Counted from the stretch's first letter, positions 21,249 to 33,370 are shown. The stretch: DNA of 64,000 nt from Galeopsis tetrahit (GCA_963675135.1 OY776129.1:78147348-78211347), one strand, 5' to 3'. Notes: generated by a model not told the origin, from the letters alone. Numbers and translations: made by a program.

Positions 21249-23987
21249 TCAAACACGAGAAGTATTAACCGAATAGGCAGCTGGTCTCCTTCGTCTCACA
21301 AACATACACTTAAACACTAATTTAATCATCTTAAAAATCATTTTAAGCATCTTCCAAATCAAACGAAGCGTATGGCCAATCAGGAGCAGGGTTATCACGC
21401 AAATCCACGCAAAAACCATGACTCCGACCACAATATTAATCTCCTTCTCATTAGTCGACGGCGTTAGTAGCACCACCGCCACGGTGTACGAAAGCGCGAT
21501 GGCGGAAATCGCGATCCACGTGATCAGTAACAGAATCCACACGACGAATTTGCTCTTTAACGGCAAACCGCTCATCAGCAGCAGTATAATTGTGAGCGAC
21601 GCTACGAAACTGACGGTGTTAATTATGTAAAACCGCTCGCCTTTCTTCAGAAATTCACTCGCCTTACTCACGTAGTACTGCGGATCTTGCCTATTGTTGA
21701 ACGTTTGAGTCGAATTGGAAGGCGATTCGGTGTCCCAGGTTTTTTCCGGGGGGTTAGTTCCGACTTGGAACGCCATTGTTGCGATTAGTGAAGCTACGAT
21801 CATTAATGCGCTTATTTTTTTGTCGAACCAATCGTCTTGATTGTTGATTCGTTTTTTGTTGCGATCTGGTTTGTGTTTGGTTTTGATTCGGGGAGAAAAG
21901 GGGGATTTGGTTTTGAATCCAGTAGCGCCGGCTTGTTTGAGGTATTCTTCCATTTCTAGATCTCTTGAATCTCTTCTCCTTTGTATTAGAATGTCCATTG
22001 CTGTGATTCCGCTGTGATTCACTGCGTTCAAGTCCATATTTGGAACAGAGAGCAAAAACTCTGTCGCCTGTTGAAACAAATTTGAAAATTTTGGTGTCAT
22101 TGTATTCAAGAGATAAACATGAATGAAATAGGAAGTCGATGCTAATATGTAGGAGTATGATATTGTATTGAACACTGCGGTTAGTGTCACAATTTTAGAA
22201 ACGACATGATAGTATAACACAAAAATTACGGGTTAATATTTGATCTTATTATGTTCGTTTCGGTACAATAATGGGAGAACATTCATGAAAAGACAAATTC
22301 TTGTATGCATGTTACCACCCGTGTAACCTAATTTCTTATAATTTGTAACCCACCTAACTTATCAAGTAATACATATACTTATAAAGTCATACTACAACAA
22401 TTTTTATACACTTGTTACTCTCTCTATCACTTGAATAAATAAGGCCTATATGCCCTTTACTTTTGGTTTAATGAAAACATCATTCTCATATTCACAACAC
22501 TTATGAAAATTGGATGTAATTCGCCCCTCCAAATAATAATAATAAAGTCGACGTGTTTATGTGTGTAATATGTTATGATATTACTTTATAAACGTAACAA
22601 TACAACTTGATAAAAGTAATGTGATATTACAAATGACAATAAATTTTATGATTCGGTACGCGTAGGTGTGACACTTAGCCATTTTTGTTTTAGGTGTGAA
22701 TGTAGTTAGATAATGAAATTTGGATGTTAAATTGTGAAGTAGAACAAGATAAAGACGTAATATTCTACGTCTAATTGGTGAATCCCAAAACAAACATGTC
22801 AAAATTGAAATTGGATGTAATTCTCCCCCTCCAAATAAAAACAGTACTCCCTCCGTCAATTTTTATAATTCTCACTTTCATCTTTTGGTTATCAATTTTT
22901 ATAATTCTCATTTTCTAAAAAAAAATTACTCCGTATTTTTCACACACTATTTTATTTATATTTTATCCTCATCCTCAAAACTTTTATTTTTTATATAAAA
23001 GATAATTTTTTCTTAAAACACACTACTTTGTTTTGGGATTATGTAGGATGAGGGAGATGTTGATGGAAAAATCCTGGATGAAGAAATTCTGATGAATAGT
23101 GATGGTGTATGTTTGTTTTGGAATGTTGAGTAGGATGAGATGTAATTTTATGTCAAATCAATTGTGTAAGAGTGTATGATGTTGTATTATATAATATAAT
23201 TTTATGACAAATCAATTTATAAGAGGGTGTGATATTGTATTATTATAATAGTAAAATATATAGATATTTTTAGTAGTGGATATAATTGAATGTTGAAATT
23301 AGGATGTGAAATCCCGAATTAGAACAAGACGGTGAGTTCCAAAACAAACATACCTTTTAACAACTAAAATGGAGGGAGGGAGTAATAAAGAAGACATACC
23401 TCAACTTGCTTATCGGCAACGGCCAAATGCAAGACAGTATTCCCATACCTATCTTTGTTATTGACCAATTCTTTAAAGTCAACGGTCTGCATAACGATCT
23501 TCAACGCCTCAAACTGATTATACTCGACGCACAGATGAAGCACAGTCGCACTCCCACTCGCCCCGCCGTGTGTTGTCACCGCACGCGCCGCCTCAGGCTT
23601 GGCCGCCAGCATCTCTCTCAACACATCAACTCTGCCCATCATCGCCGCCACATGAAGCGGATTCCTGCCGTCTCTGTCGCGTACTAAACACGCGTCGGGG
23701 TCCACGCGCAGAAGAGCCTTCACGACGGCCACGTGGCCCTTGGCTGATCCGACATGGAGGGGCGAAGATCTCCGTGAGTCTAGCTCACGCGCTAACGAGG
23801 GCTTCCTCGTCAGCAGCTCGGCCACGAAGTTTTCGTGGCCGAGCATTGCTGATATGTGGAGTGGTGTTTCTAAGTATGAATTTGTTGTTGTGTTTATTCT
23901 GTCGAGAATGAGAGGGTCTTGTTTCAATAGGTTTAGCAACGTTTCTGTGTTGCCTTCTATTGCTGCTTTGTATAGCCTTTCATCCAT
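21249..23987 (-). CDS. Ankyrin-repeat membrane protein with PGG-type C-terminal domain, copy B
   Basis: Two exons, 23987-23400 and 22067-21249, with a 1332-bp intron. Exon sizes (588 and 819 bp) equal those of copy A, giving 468 residues with the same ankyrin repeats, basic linker, NPPEKTW variant and four membrane helices. Exon 1 differs from copy A at about 3 of 196 residues, exon 2 at about 28 of 272, which is uneven for a simple duplication. The intron has its own insertion material: a Stowaway-like end at 22843 and a partial internal duplication of the segment near 22690 and 23265. The 5' region contains a second copy of promoter, leader and start-codon context at 24377-24517. Confidence 0.88.
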
Positions 23988-24048
23988 TTTTTTTCTTCTT
24001 GTTTTTGAAAAGGTATGTTTGTGATCAATATATGGGGGAGTAGCGTAT

Positions 24049-24058
24049 CATATATATA
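24049..24058 (-). promoter_or_regulatory. Proximal TATA box of ankyrin gene B
   Basis: atatatatac on the plus strand lies about 62-71 bp upstream of the ATG at 23987, in the same context as the gene A box. Confidence 0.6.
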
Positions 24059-24376
24059 CTCCATAATCTTTGACTAGTGAAGTTGAAAAAGGAACAAGGG
24101 AGGAAATGCGGTGTTTTAACGAAAACTGATTGTTTATATAAAAAATAAAAGTTTGAAAACGAACATAAAATAAAAATAAAGTAATGGATGTGAGTAGTAC
24201 TTTCACATTTCACAACAATTTTTTTAAAGTAAATTGACACACTTATTAATAATTTTTTTTTTTACAAACTCTACAAACAACTTTTAAAATCATTTTTTTA
24301 TTTAAAAACTGTAAGAGAGAGCTTTGAAAACAACTTTTAGAATCATTTTCTTATTCAACAAAAACAACTTTCACGT

Positions 24377-24517
24377 TCCATTTTTTCTTCTTGTTTTTGG
24401 AAAAAGATGTTTGTGATCAATAACATGGGGGAGTAGCGTATCATATATATACTCCATATACTTCACAATCTTTGATGGAGTGAGGTTGACAAAGGAACAA
24501 GGGAGGAAATGCAGTCA
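24377..24517 (-). promoter_or_regulatory. Duplicated distal promoter/leader copy with decoy ATG, gene B
   Basis: This block repeats 23984-24113: the ttttttcttcttgttttt leader, the gtgatcaata motif, a TATA box (24443-24451) and aaggaacaagggaggaaatg. It also includes the start-codon context, so the minus strand has an ATG at 24381-24379 followed by an eight-codon frame (MERESCFC) ending at 24355. Transcripts started from this distal copy would carry that short upstream ORF and a longer leader. Parts of this copy resemble gene A more than the proximal block does. Confidence 0.6.
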
Positions 24518-24596
24518 GAAGTTTTAGAGTAGAGTGCAAATAGTACTTCTCTGTCCCACAATAATTTTTACTATAAATAAATGGACATAAATATTA

Positions 24597-24716
24597 CGGG
24601 GTGTTTGCAAATTCAACAAACAGTTTCTAGAATCACTTTTTATTCAAAAGTTGTGGAAGAGCTTTAAAAATAAGTGATTTTGAAAGCCGTTAGTTAGTTG
24701 TGTTTGCAAAGACGCC
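24597..24716. mobile_element. Short MITE-like segment with TTTGCAA ends
   Basis: The left end gggtgtttgcaaattc and the reverse-complemented right end ggcgtctttgcaaacac are similar, and inner agaatcacttttt/aagtgattttgaaa parts also mirror. Similar ends occur at 8740 and 10478. Confidence 0.4.
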
Positions 24717-24969
24717 TTAAAAAAGTGTAATAATGAATAAAATTTTGAGGAATAATGTGTAAAATAAAATTACAGTTGACTTTGCTTATACGTGAATCCA
24801 AAAGTTAAGAACTATGATTATTTTTAACACTCTCTCCTTCTACCTGATAAAATATGATTGTTTTTTTTTTCATAAATTATAAAAAAAAAAATATTTTTTT
24901 TTAATAAAGTAGATCAAATAATGAATTGAATAAATAAAATAGAATGAAGATAAACTAAGTGTGGTGGTG

Positions 24970-25001
<32 letters not shown>

Positions 25002-25014
25002 TTTTTAATAATTT

Positions 25015-25562
25015 GGAAAATATCACTTTTGATCACCAAAGTCAGATTTGATCACTCATATTTATTCCCTATCAAAATTGATCGTGATGCATCACTCAGG
25101 TTAAATAATTTCAAAAAAAATAAAAAATGACATCTCATAATAAAATAAACGCAGAAGTAAAAATGAAACATGTGGAACCTGCAGTTGTGGAATCTGAAGA
25201 TGGAATCTGAAGAAATACACATTGAAAAATCTCAATCAGTGTGAAAAATACTCCAGTAAATAATGAAGTATTATTGAGCAATACTCAAACAAAGAAACAA
25301 AAATTACAGTATGTACATCTATCATATGTATTTCTCATTTCAATTTAATATTTAAGTTTTTTGTATGACTAATTATATTATTATATTTATCTGTAATATG
25401 TCAGAAGGAATTCTCATGTTAGAACATGGAGTGGGTTTTGGAGAAATTGGAAAAGTAATGTTGTATTTCGAGGAATGATGGTGAATCTGACGCTCAAAAC
25501 TCTATCTCTTCGTTAGTTATGATAGATTGACCCGATGACAAAAAAAAAAATGATATTTTTCC
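25015..25562. mobile_element. Degenerate relative of the 10668-11659 MULE
   Basis: The ends read ggaaaatatcacttttg and, reverse-complemented, ggaaaaatatcattttt. Inside are recognisable remnants: gatcaccaaa, ctatcaaaattgatc, 'aaaatgaaacatgtggaacctg' compared with 'aaaatgaaatgtggaacct' of the intact copy, and 'ctcaaaactctatctc'. The paralogous point in unit A (about 17820) has no insertion. No 9-bp flank repeat remains visible. Confidence 0.65.
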
Positions 25563-26865
25563 AAAATAAAACATAAACTTTTTACGTGAACAATCTAAAA
25601 AATAAAAATAAATACATTTATTGTGGACTAGGAGAATGTTAATTAGTAATAAAAAAAATCAAAAATTGACCCACAATTGTTTTTTTTATTTAAAATGAGT
25701 CAACAACATTTTTTAAAAGAATATCAAAGATTTATTTGTGTGCGAATCGTGATTTTTTAAATATATTTATAATATTTAACTATATCTATCTAAACCAATC
25801 TGTAGTTTTGTTGAATCATTCTTGAAGAGGTGGAAGGTTGTCTCTGGGGATGAATTTAACCGTATCTTTCATTTGTCGTGTTACAAAAACATGGGTAAGG
25901 CCGTTTCACAAATCTCATTTCGTGAGACAGATCTTTTTTTTAAAGGTCCATTAATAAAGCTGCCAACTGCACTAATTAATGACTAAACCACCCTTTCCCA
26001 TTACTTTATATCCCAACCTAAAGGCCACCATTAATTTCATTTTTATTTTCGTTCAAATTAAATTGACCACTAATTTCGTTAAAAAAAAATCAATTAACCA
26101 TTAATTTATAAATTTTCTATAAACTAATTACAAATTAATAATTCATTAGTTCAACGAAAATTTATCCATTGTTATATTTAAATGTTCTATATCAATTTGT
26201 ACACTTCATAAAAATAATTATCTTCATAATTCTTGTTCTTAAAATATATACATATTTATGTCATTATTTTTTCATACTCTATCTACTTTGTCTTTTATTT
26301 TATTTATATTTACAAAACTACCCATCAAAACATCATCTTCTTACACATTTCTTAAAATATGTGTCATTTTAAGTGAGCAAATTTCCTTGGAATGGAGGGA
26401 GAGTAGTATTTTTTATTAAAAAAATATTAATAAAAATTGATACATACATTCTATACACGAACTTTTTATTAAGAAGTGATTAAAAAATTAGTTGCTACCC
26501 AATTGACAACAGACATTTAAGACTAAGACTTGTTGGACATAATTATTTTTACTAATTACATTACTTTCTTAATTACTTGATATAATTAACTATTCAAAAA
26601 TTGGTAAAGTTTAGTTGAAAAGTTATGATAATTTATAAAAATATGACTATCATCTTTCACTTAAACATTATCACTTTTCAATTTTAAATTAATGAATGAG
26701 ATTATATATTAGTGAGCATGATTATCTTTACTTATTGCATTAGTTTTATGAGTCAATTGCCACTTTTTATTTAAAAGAATGTCGCTATTCAAAAAGTGAT
26801 ACTCCAAAGTTTAGTGGGTTGCACTCTTGTGTACCAGTTACATCTGTACTCAGTGACGGAGCCAG
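25563..26865. other. Intergenic sequence without gene
   Basis: The first 330 bp belong to the ankyrin duplication. The rest is AT-rich, with a lone end of the GAGACCGTCTCA MITE family near 25893-25945. Confidence 0.5.
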
Positions 26866-27325
26866 AAAATTTGGTTTGGGGGGCCCGATTAACATTACTA
26901 TATTAAAAATGTAATCGATAAAAGTTTCAGTAACACAAGTGTACATAAGAAACTAAAAAAAAATTAATAATACTCTCTCCGTCCGCCTATAAGCTTCCCA
27001 TTTTACCATTTTGGTCCGTCCGCCTATAAGCTTCCCATACCTTTTTTGGCAAGTACTTTTTCTTACACTTCACTTTATATCTTACTTTTTCTCTCTATCT
27101 CCTCTCTCAATCACATCACTTGTACTATATCTATTATTTAATCACTTTTCTTAATCTTGGGAAGGAATTTAACACAGGCAAGGGAAATACTTTACTGCAA
27201 GCTCAACCACTGGACCAATGTTACTCCGTATTTATAATGCAATATATATAAATAGAAATTTGATAGAGTGGGTGGGGGGCCCAGTGACCCCCCCGGGCCC
27301 AACGCCCCTCCGTCTATGTCTGTAC
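26866..27325. mobile_element. Decayed DNA transposon with GACGGAGCCAG-type ends
   Basis: The left part reads gacggagccagaaaatttgg...ggggggcccg and the right part ggggggcccagtgaccc...cgcccctccgtc, roughly mirrored G-rich ends. Inside is a Stowaway end with its terminal repeat duplicated (gtccgcctataagcttccca twice, near 26982 and 27015). Confidence 0.4.
27165..27235 (-). repeat. tRNA-like SINE head remnant
   Basis: The reverse complement reads attggtccagtggttgagct (A-box-like) and then a diverged B-box-like gtgttaaattcc about 36 bp on. No tail or target duplication was found. Confidence 0.35.
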
Positions 27326-27814
27326 TTGAACTACTTAAACTAATATTATACTGTATTTATTATAATTCATGAGTGGACATGATTATCTTTATTAATTGCA
27401 TCGTTTTTTGTGTTAATTGTGATAATGTTAAAAGAGATAATAATTTTATTAAAAGTGACTATCACTTTTTATTTGAACATGGTCACTTTTTACCCAATAA
27501 ATATCACTTTTTGACAATTAGATTGAATTTGAAATCATGCCCAAATTGCAAAGGAATTTGACAATTAAATGGAAAGATAAAAATCTGTTGGATTAAATTT
27601 GTGCAGCTCCATCAGAAGAAGCTATAACCTAGTACTCTAAATTAAGAGAAAATCGTTGAAAGCTATAACCCCAGTACGTTGTAATTCTTTCGCGATGAAT
27701 TATCTTCTTGGGCTGGGTATATTTGGAATTGTCTGGGCCCATTTTTTTTTTCAAATAATGTGTTTAATGAATTTGGGTAGTAATAGAAATTTTTTACGAG
27801 AAGAGCATTTATGA
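27326..27814. other. Intergenic sequence, nothing recognised
   Basis: AT-rich. Repeated 'actatcactttttattt' motifs recall the core of the 1851-2100 MITE. Confidence 0.5.
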
Positions 27815-27819
27815 CAATT

Positions 27820-27912
27820 AAAGGGTGCATTTATCTTAGGTCGATTTTAGAGGGGTGCATCAATCGGGGGAGTGCATCCATCTGAAATGGAGGTGCATAT
27901 AGTAAAACCCTT
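27820..27912. mobile_element. Solitary right-end remnant of the 19720-21024 element family
   Basis: gggtgcatttatctta, ttttagaggggtgcatcaat and ggaggtgcatatagt parallel atgcatctatctta, ttttaggagggtgcatcaat and ggaggcgtaaatagt at 20942-21020. Confidence 0.45.
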
Positions 27913-28170
27913 TTTTTTATATATTGGGTTATTTAAATTCATCCCAAAGAAAAATGGAGTAAAAAAGACCTCAAAATAAAGTCCAGCTAAAAAAAAGAAG
28001 AAAAAAGCCCTATATCTAAACATAAAAGGAAACACAACAAGGCCCAAATATGACTGCAATGGAAAGTGGCCATTGAAATTTAAAGAATGGGAATCAAGCA
28101 CAATTGTAAAAAAGGACCTAAATAGGATATTCCAGCTTGTCAACTAATTTTGCCAAAAAAAAACTGGCAA

Positions 28171-28173
<3 letters not shown>

Positions 28174-28225
<52 letters not shown>
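28174..28225. repeat. (AT)n microsatellite, about 52 bp
   Basis: An uninterrupted alternating A/T run. Open frames across it encode only Ile-Tyr repeats and are artefacts. Confidence 0.95.
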
Positions 28226-28227
<2 letters not shown>

Positions 28228-28336
28228 ATGTGCAAACTTGTGAAACCGACAACAAGATAAATTGGATTTCGAGAAGGTGGAGGTAGAAGTAGATGCCAAG
28301 TTGATTTCGTATGCAATGAATTCGCCCCAACAGCGA

Positions 28337-28561
28337 TCAATTTTTGCAAATTTCATTGATGCTTGCATGTCGAACTGTCAACGAAAAGGCGTATTGACTT
28401 ACTAGAGCTGCTAGGAAATTCACAAGCTCACTGGTTTGACCCGTCTCTTGTGGAGCAAATACTATGTATATCTCATTGTATCCAGAAAACAGCAGCAACA
28501 ACATTACAGCACAAAAACTTAAGGGTCCCAACTTGTCGTAAAGATCAAGGCACTTGAACAT
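28337..28561 (-). pseudogene. Possible EXO70-like fragment
   Basis: A 74-codon frame opens with FKCLDLYDKLGPL, which recalls the R/K-CLDLYD-x-L motif of plant EXO70 exocyst subunits. Downstream similarity is too weak to align by eye, and nothing else of the gene is present nearby. If real, it is a degraded fragment. Confidence 0.22.
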
Positions 28562-29594
28562 ATTAATAAGCCACTAATATTAATTAATGTTCTACTATTA
28601 GCCTCTTTACACCCCCAACTACTTCACTAATTCGACTAATAACTCCATGCATTTTAATTAATTTAAGTTTCTCTTGTATTTATATTAGAAAATAAATATA
28701 AATAATACACAATTATTATGAGGTGTTTAATTGATTAGAGGTAAATACTTTTAAATTTTTATTATTACATTTCCTTTTCTATTTTACTTTTTTTTTTATT
28801 ATTATTATAATCACTCCGTCCATCTATATATAGTATGGAGTACATGATTTATATAAAGAGAGAGAAAGAGATAGAAATAAAAAATACGGAGTAAAATATA
28901 AAGTGAAATGTAAGAACAAATAATTACATTTAATCTTAAAATTTGTTTTAAAAAATTTGTTGCTTTTTCTATATTTACAAATGATTTTTTCGAACTACCC
29001 CTATTAATATCTATAGTATTTTTTTGGAAATATATTAATGATAGAAAGATTAAAGAAAAAGTGAAAAAAGGTGGAAAAAGAAAAGGAAAAAGAGAAAAAT
29101 TAATGAAGGACAAATATGTAAAAAAAAATATGTTTCTTAATTTTATATAAAATGAGAAATACAACAAACTTTATGAGATGAATAGAGTAAAAGTATTTAT
29201 AAAAAAGAGTACGAAGTATAAAAAATTTATTAGTGGACGAATTAAAATGATAAAATAAAAAATTTATAAACGAATACAGTAAAGAATTGAACATTTAGAA
29301 CATTCCCACCAACGTTTAACTGGCGCAATACGCTCACGCGCCTCACGCCTTTTTTTTTTGTCCTGTGTTTGAAAATTCCCGGTCCAACTTTCCCAACTCT
29401 ATCTGAATTCGCCTTTGATTCTGTTTCTGGTCAAATTACTTCTTCTTCTTCCTCTTCCTTTCTGTTTGCTTATTGTTCAAGTTTCACCCGCTTTTCGATT
29501 TTGAGTTTTTCTGCAGTTTGTAGCCGAACAGTGATCGCACTTCCAGTTTCTGCTGTTGTTGTGGTAGAATTTTAGTTGAATATTCGAGCAAGTG
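28562..29594. other. AT-rich interval upstream of DRP1
   Basis: No gene. 28813-29230 holds fragments of a Stowaway-like repeat (actccgtccatctat). 29330-29594 is the probable promoter and leader of the dynamin gene, with cacgcgcctcacgcc and a CT-rich leader near 29440. Confidence 0.5.
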
Positions 29595-32500
29595 ATGGCG
29601 ACGATGGAGAGTTTGATTGGACTGGTGAACAGAATACAGAGGGCTTGCACCGCCCTCGGCGACTACGGCGGCGACGACCAGTCTTTCTCTTCTCTATGGG
29701 ACGCTTTGCCCTCCGTTGCCGTTGTTGGTGGTCAGGTCAGTAACCTGAATTTCAGTTGCCTGTTGATTAATTAAAACATGAATTCATACTTATAACGAAA
29801 TTATGTGTTTGTATTGTATGTGTCTACTGTTTAAGCTGTTTATTTGCATATCGACGCAGAATATGAATCTTATCTTACTTTTCGTGGAAGAAATCCGTGT
29901 TGATTTTAGCCCTAAGATGAGTTGAAGGGGGTGTTGTATTTTTATTCTTATGTTATGAATTCTTCTGTGGTTAATCGTGAAATATGATCGATTTATTTGT
30001 GTTTTGAGCTAAGTACAGAGTTCGGGAAAGTCGTCAGTGTTGGAGAGCATCGTGGGACGCGATTTTCTTCCTCGAGGCTCTGGTTAGTCCTTCCGAATTG
30101 TGCAGATTTTTATTGTTTAACTAAGACTTGCATTTTGGACTATTGTTTGTGAGTTGTTTTTTTAATTTTTTTTTTGGTTTGATGAGTTTAGGCATCGTTA
30201 CAAGGCGGCCTTTGGTGTTGCAATTGCAGCAAATTGAACAAGGGCAGGAGGAATATGCGGAGTTTGGGCATTTGCCAAGGAGGAAGTTTACCGATTTCTG
30301 TACGTGCAACGTTTCGCCATTAAGAAATGATTTGATGTGATCTTAACAATAGATTTTGTGTAGTTTTTGCATTAACAGTTCAGCTTATTATGCATGGTAG
30401 CTTATCCTAGTAGTATTATATATGCTTGTCCTGATGGTTGGAACTGTTAAGTATATATTATATGGCATGTGCTATTTTAGACATGGTGCTTCGAAACTGT
30501 TTAGTTGGTAGCAAGTGAACTGACGACATGTTTACCGTCTCATTTCCTGATGCAGCCTTGGTTCGAATGGAAATTCAGGAAGAAACTGACAGAGTGACTG
30601 GGAAAACAAAACAGATTTCTCCTATTCCTATTCACCTGAGCATTTATTCCCCCCATGGTATTCATCTAGTGCTAATGACACATTCTCTAACTAACAGCTC
30701 TCCCACGGGAGCTTTTATTTAGCTATGCGTTGTTTACTCTCTGATGTTTCTTGCAGTTGTCAACTTAACCCTGATTGATCTTCCTGGTTTAACAAAAGTT
30801 GCTGTCGGTAAGTGAATCCCTGTTTCGCTTCATATAAATTCCTATTCATGTTGGTGGCTTGATGCTAAGACATTTGATATCGTAGAGGGGCAACCGGAAA
30901 GCGTAGTCCAAGACATTGAAGATATGGTTCGCTCATTTGTTGATAAGGTAAGATATTATGCTTGGTTTTGTTACCTCTCCTGCATATTGTATTGTAACGT
31001 GTAAGTATGTAAATATTAAAAAATATTTATTAAAATTATTAAAGAGATGATGCCAGTTGGCATGCTTGAGTTCAATTTTTCTTAGTATAAATTGTAGATT
31101 TGTCAGTTGCATTGCATATATATATATACATATACATATTTTTTGAGAATTTTTTGCCAAACGCAGCCAAACTGCATCATACTGGCAATATCTCCAGCGA
31201 ACCAAGATATTGCAACATCGGATGCTATTAAGCTTTCAAAGGAAGTAGATCCATCAGGTGAGATTTATCTTCCATGTGATGAATTGAAGGTGTGAATATT
31301 GTATGGGTTATGCTAAATGACTTGGTGACACATATTGATTCATGCAATTCCCACAGGTGAACGGACATTTGGGGTGTTGACAAAGCTGGATCTAATGGAC
31401 AAAGGAACTAATGCACTCGATGTAATCTCTCTCTCTGCTTCTTTTACATCACTACAGCGTATCACCTCTCCCTCTTCTTCCTGCTGCTTTCTTATTTGTC
31501 TTTACTTGTAAGATCAGTCGAATTTTAACTGATTTTTTTTATTTCTTGTTATTCTCCATAGGTTCTGGATGGCCGTTCTTATCGCTTGCAAAATCCCTGG
31601 GTGGGTATTGTCAATCGTTCACAAGCAGATATCAATAAAAACATTGATATGATAGCTGCCAGGCGGAATGAGCGCGAGTATTTTGCTACGAGTCCCGACT
31701 ATGGACACTTGGCAAGTAGAATGGGCTCGGAGTATCTTGCGAAACTTCTCTCGATGGTACAATTTTATTTTAGTTGTAACTGACTTCCTCACTTGCATCA
31801 CTTGAGTTGAGCTCACATAGTTGAATATTTATATTTCAGCACCTGGAATCTGTAATTAGGTCGAAAATCCCAAGCATTACTTCCTTGATTAACAAAAGCA
31901 TTGAGGAGCTTGAATCTGAGCTGGATCACCTTGGAAGGCCTATTTCCTTTGATGCTGGGGTGAGTTCGTTTTTTCGTCATCGTGATTATTGATTTGGAGT
32001 AGGGAAGTATTTCAAATTTGTTAACTCGTATGTGTTTTTCAGGCTCAATTGTACACTATCTTGGAACTTTGCCGTGCTTTTGACAAGATATTCAAGGAGC
32101 ATCTAGATGGAGGGTATGATCCTCTCCATTTTATTTCATCTCTCTTTATAACTTTCTCGAGAATGATATCTTAGATTCTGATGTGTTGATTATTTCAGAC
32201 GCCCAGGAGGTGACCGGATTTATGGAGTTTTTGACAATCAGTTGCCAGCTGCTTTGAAAAAACTTCCTTTCGATCGTCATCTTTCGTTGCAGAATGTTAA
32301 AAGAATTGTTTCAGAAGCTGATGGTTATCAACCACACTTGATTGCTCCTGAGCAAGGTTATCGCCGACTTATTGAGGGATCATTGAGTTATTTTAGGGGG
32401 CCTGCTGAAGCTTCGGTGGATGCCGTTAGTATTCCTACATTGGAACCAATATTATTTCGTTGTATTGTAAATAATACTCTATAATCTACTGTTAAATGAC

Positions 32501-33344
32501 AAAAAAAAAACGTCTTTCAGGTTCACTTTGTCTTGAAGGAACTTGTGCGCCAGTCAATTGGGGAGTGTCAGGTGAGCTTCTGATATTGTTATTGTCAAGT
32601 TGTGATTCTCTGTTGCTAAAATAAATGTTGATATATTTATGTGGGGGAGCAGGAATTGAAACGGTTTCCATCTTTGCAATCAACTATAGCAGCAGCAGCA
32701 TATGAAGCCTTAGAGCGATTTCGTGATGAAGGCAAGAAAACAGTGATAAGACTGGTGGATATGGAAGCTTCGTATCTGACTGTTGAATTCTTCCGGAAAC
32801 TTCCTCAGGAAGTGGAGAGAGCAGGCAACCCAGGGGGGAATCCACGGGGAAACCCGCGGGAGAACCCACCTCAGGAGAACTCAAGAGGGAATCCACGGGG
32901 AAACACGCGTGAAAACCACCCACGGGAAAATGAGGTAACTGTTGATCGTTTATCAGAGGGACACTTCAGGAGGATAGGGTCAAACGTAATGTCGTATGTA
33001 AATATGGTGTCGGATACTCTGAGGAACACCATCCCCAAAGCAGTGGTCTACTGTCAAGTTAAGGAAGCCAAACAGAATTTGCTTAATTTCTTTTACTCCC
33101 AAATTGGGAAGCAAGAGGTAAAACTGCACAAGTACACGAATTTATTTCATATGTGTCATTCGGTAATATCTCAACGTATAATTCTTATTTCTGCTGTCAT
33201 TGGGTGATATTTCAGGGTAAGAAACTGGGTGACTTACTGGATGAAGATCCAACATTGATGGAGAAGAGACTACAATTGGCGAAAAGGCTTGAACTTTTCA
33301 AGAAGGCAAGAGATGAAGTTGAGTCTGTTTCATGGGTTCGATGA
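29595..33344 (+). CDS. DRP1: Dynamin-related protein 1 (DRP1E-like), large GTPase
   Basis: Fifteen exons: 29595-29735, 30019-30082, 30192-30299, 30556-30657, 30757-30807, 30886-30947, 31167-31257, 31357-31421, 31562-31756, 31840-31959, 32043-32113, 32199-32424, 32521-32571, 32653-33117, 33216-33344. They sum to 1941 nt (646 residues) in frame. GTPase motifs are complete: P-loop GGQSSGKSS (45-53), DLPGLTKV (about 145) and TKLDLMDKG (about 213). The middle domain and C-terminal GED (HFRRIGSNVMSYVNMVSDTL onward) follow; there is no PH or proline-rich domain, as usual in DRP1. Plant DRP1 proteins act in clathrin-mediated endocytosis and cell-plate membrane remodelling. The MATMESLIGLVNRIQRAC start is closest to DRP1E among types I know. 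The variable region (about 507-543) carries an unusual Gly-Asn-Pro-Arg repeat and lengthens the protein beyond the usual 610-625 residues. Confidence 0.93.
32824..32934 (+). repeat. In-frame GNPRGNPREN-type repeat in DRP1 exon 14
   Basis: The coding sequence repeats 'gggaatccacggggaaac' style units, giving GNPGGNPRGNPRENPPQ followed by ENSRGNPRGNTREN. It lies between the PQEVE end of the stalk segment and the GED, the least conserved part of DRP1. It introduces no stop or frameshift. Confidence 0.85.
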
Positions 33345-33370
33345 ACTTGATGTATATATATGAATAATGA

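Larger units (their letters stand above)
21249..28085. repeat. Segmental duplication, unit B
   Basis: This is the counterpart of 14730-19719. It is longer because of a duplicated promoter block, a MULE relative (25015-25562) and about 2 kb of other repeats before the last shared segment (27920-28085). That last segment is the unoccupied equivalent of the site holding the 18523-19664 element in unit A. Confidence 0.7.

Noticed and set aside
28118..28368. Three overlapping minus-strand frames encoding long Ile-Tyr runs
   Set aside because: They arise from the (AT)n microsatellite at 28174-28225.
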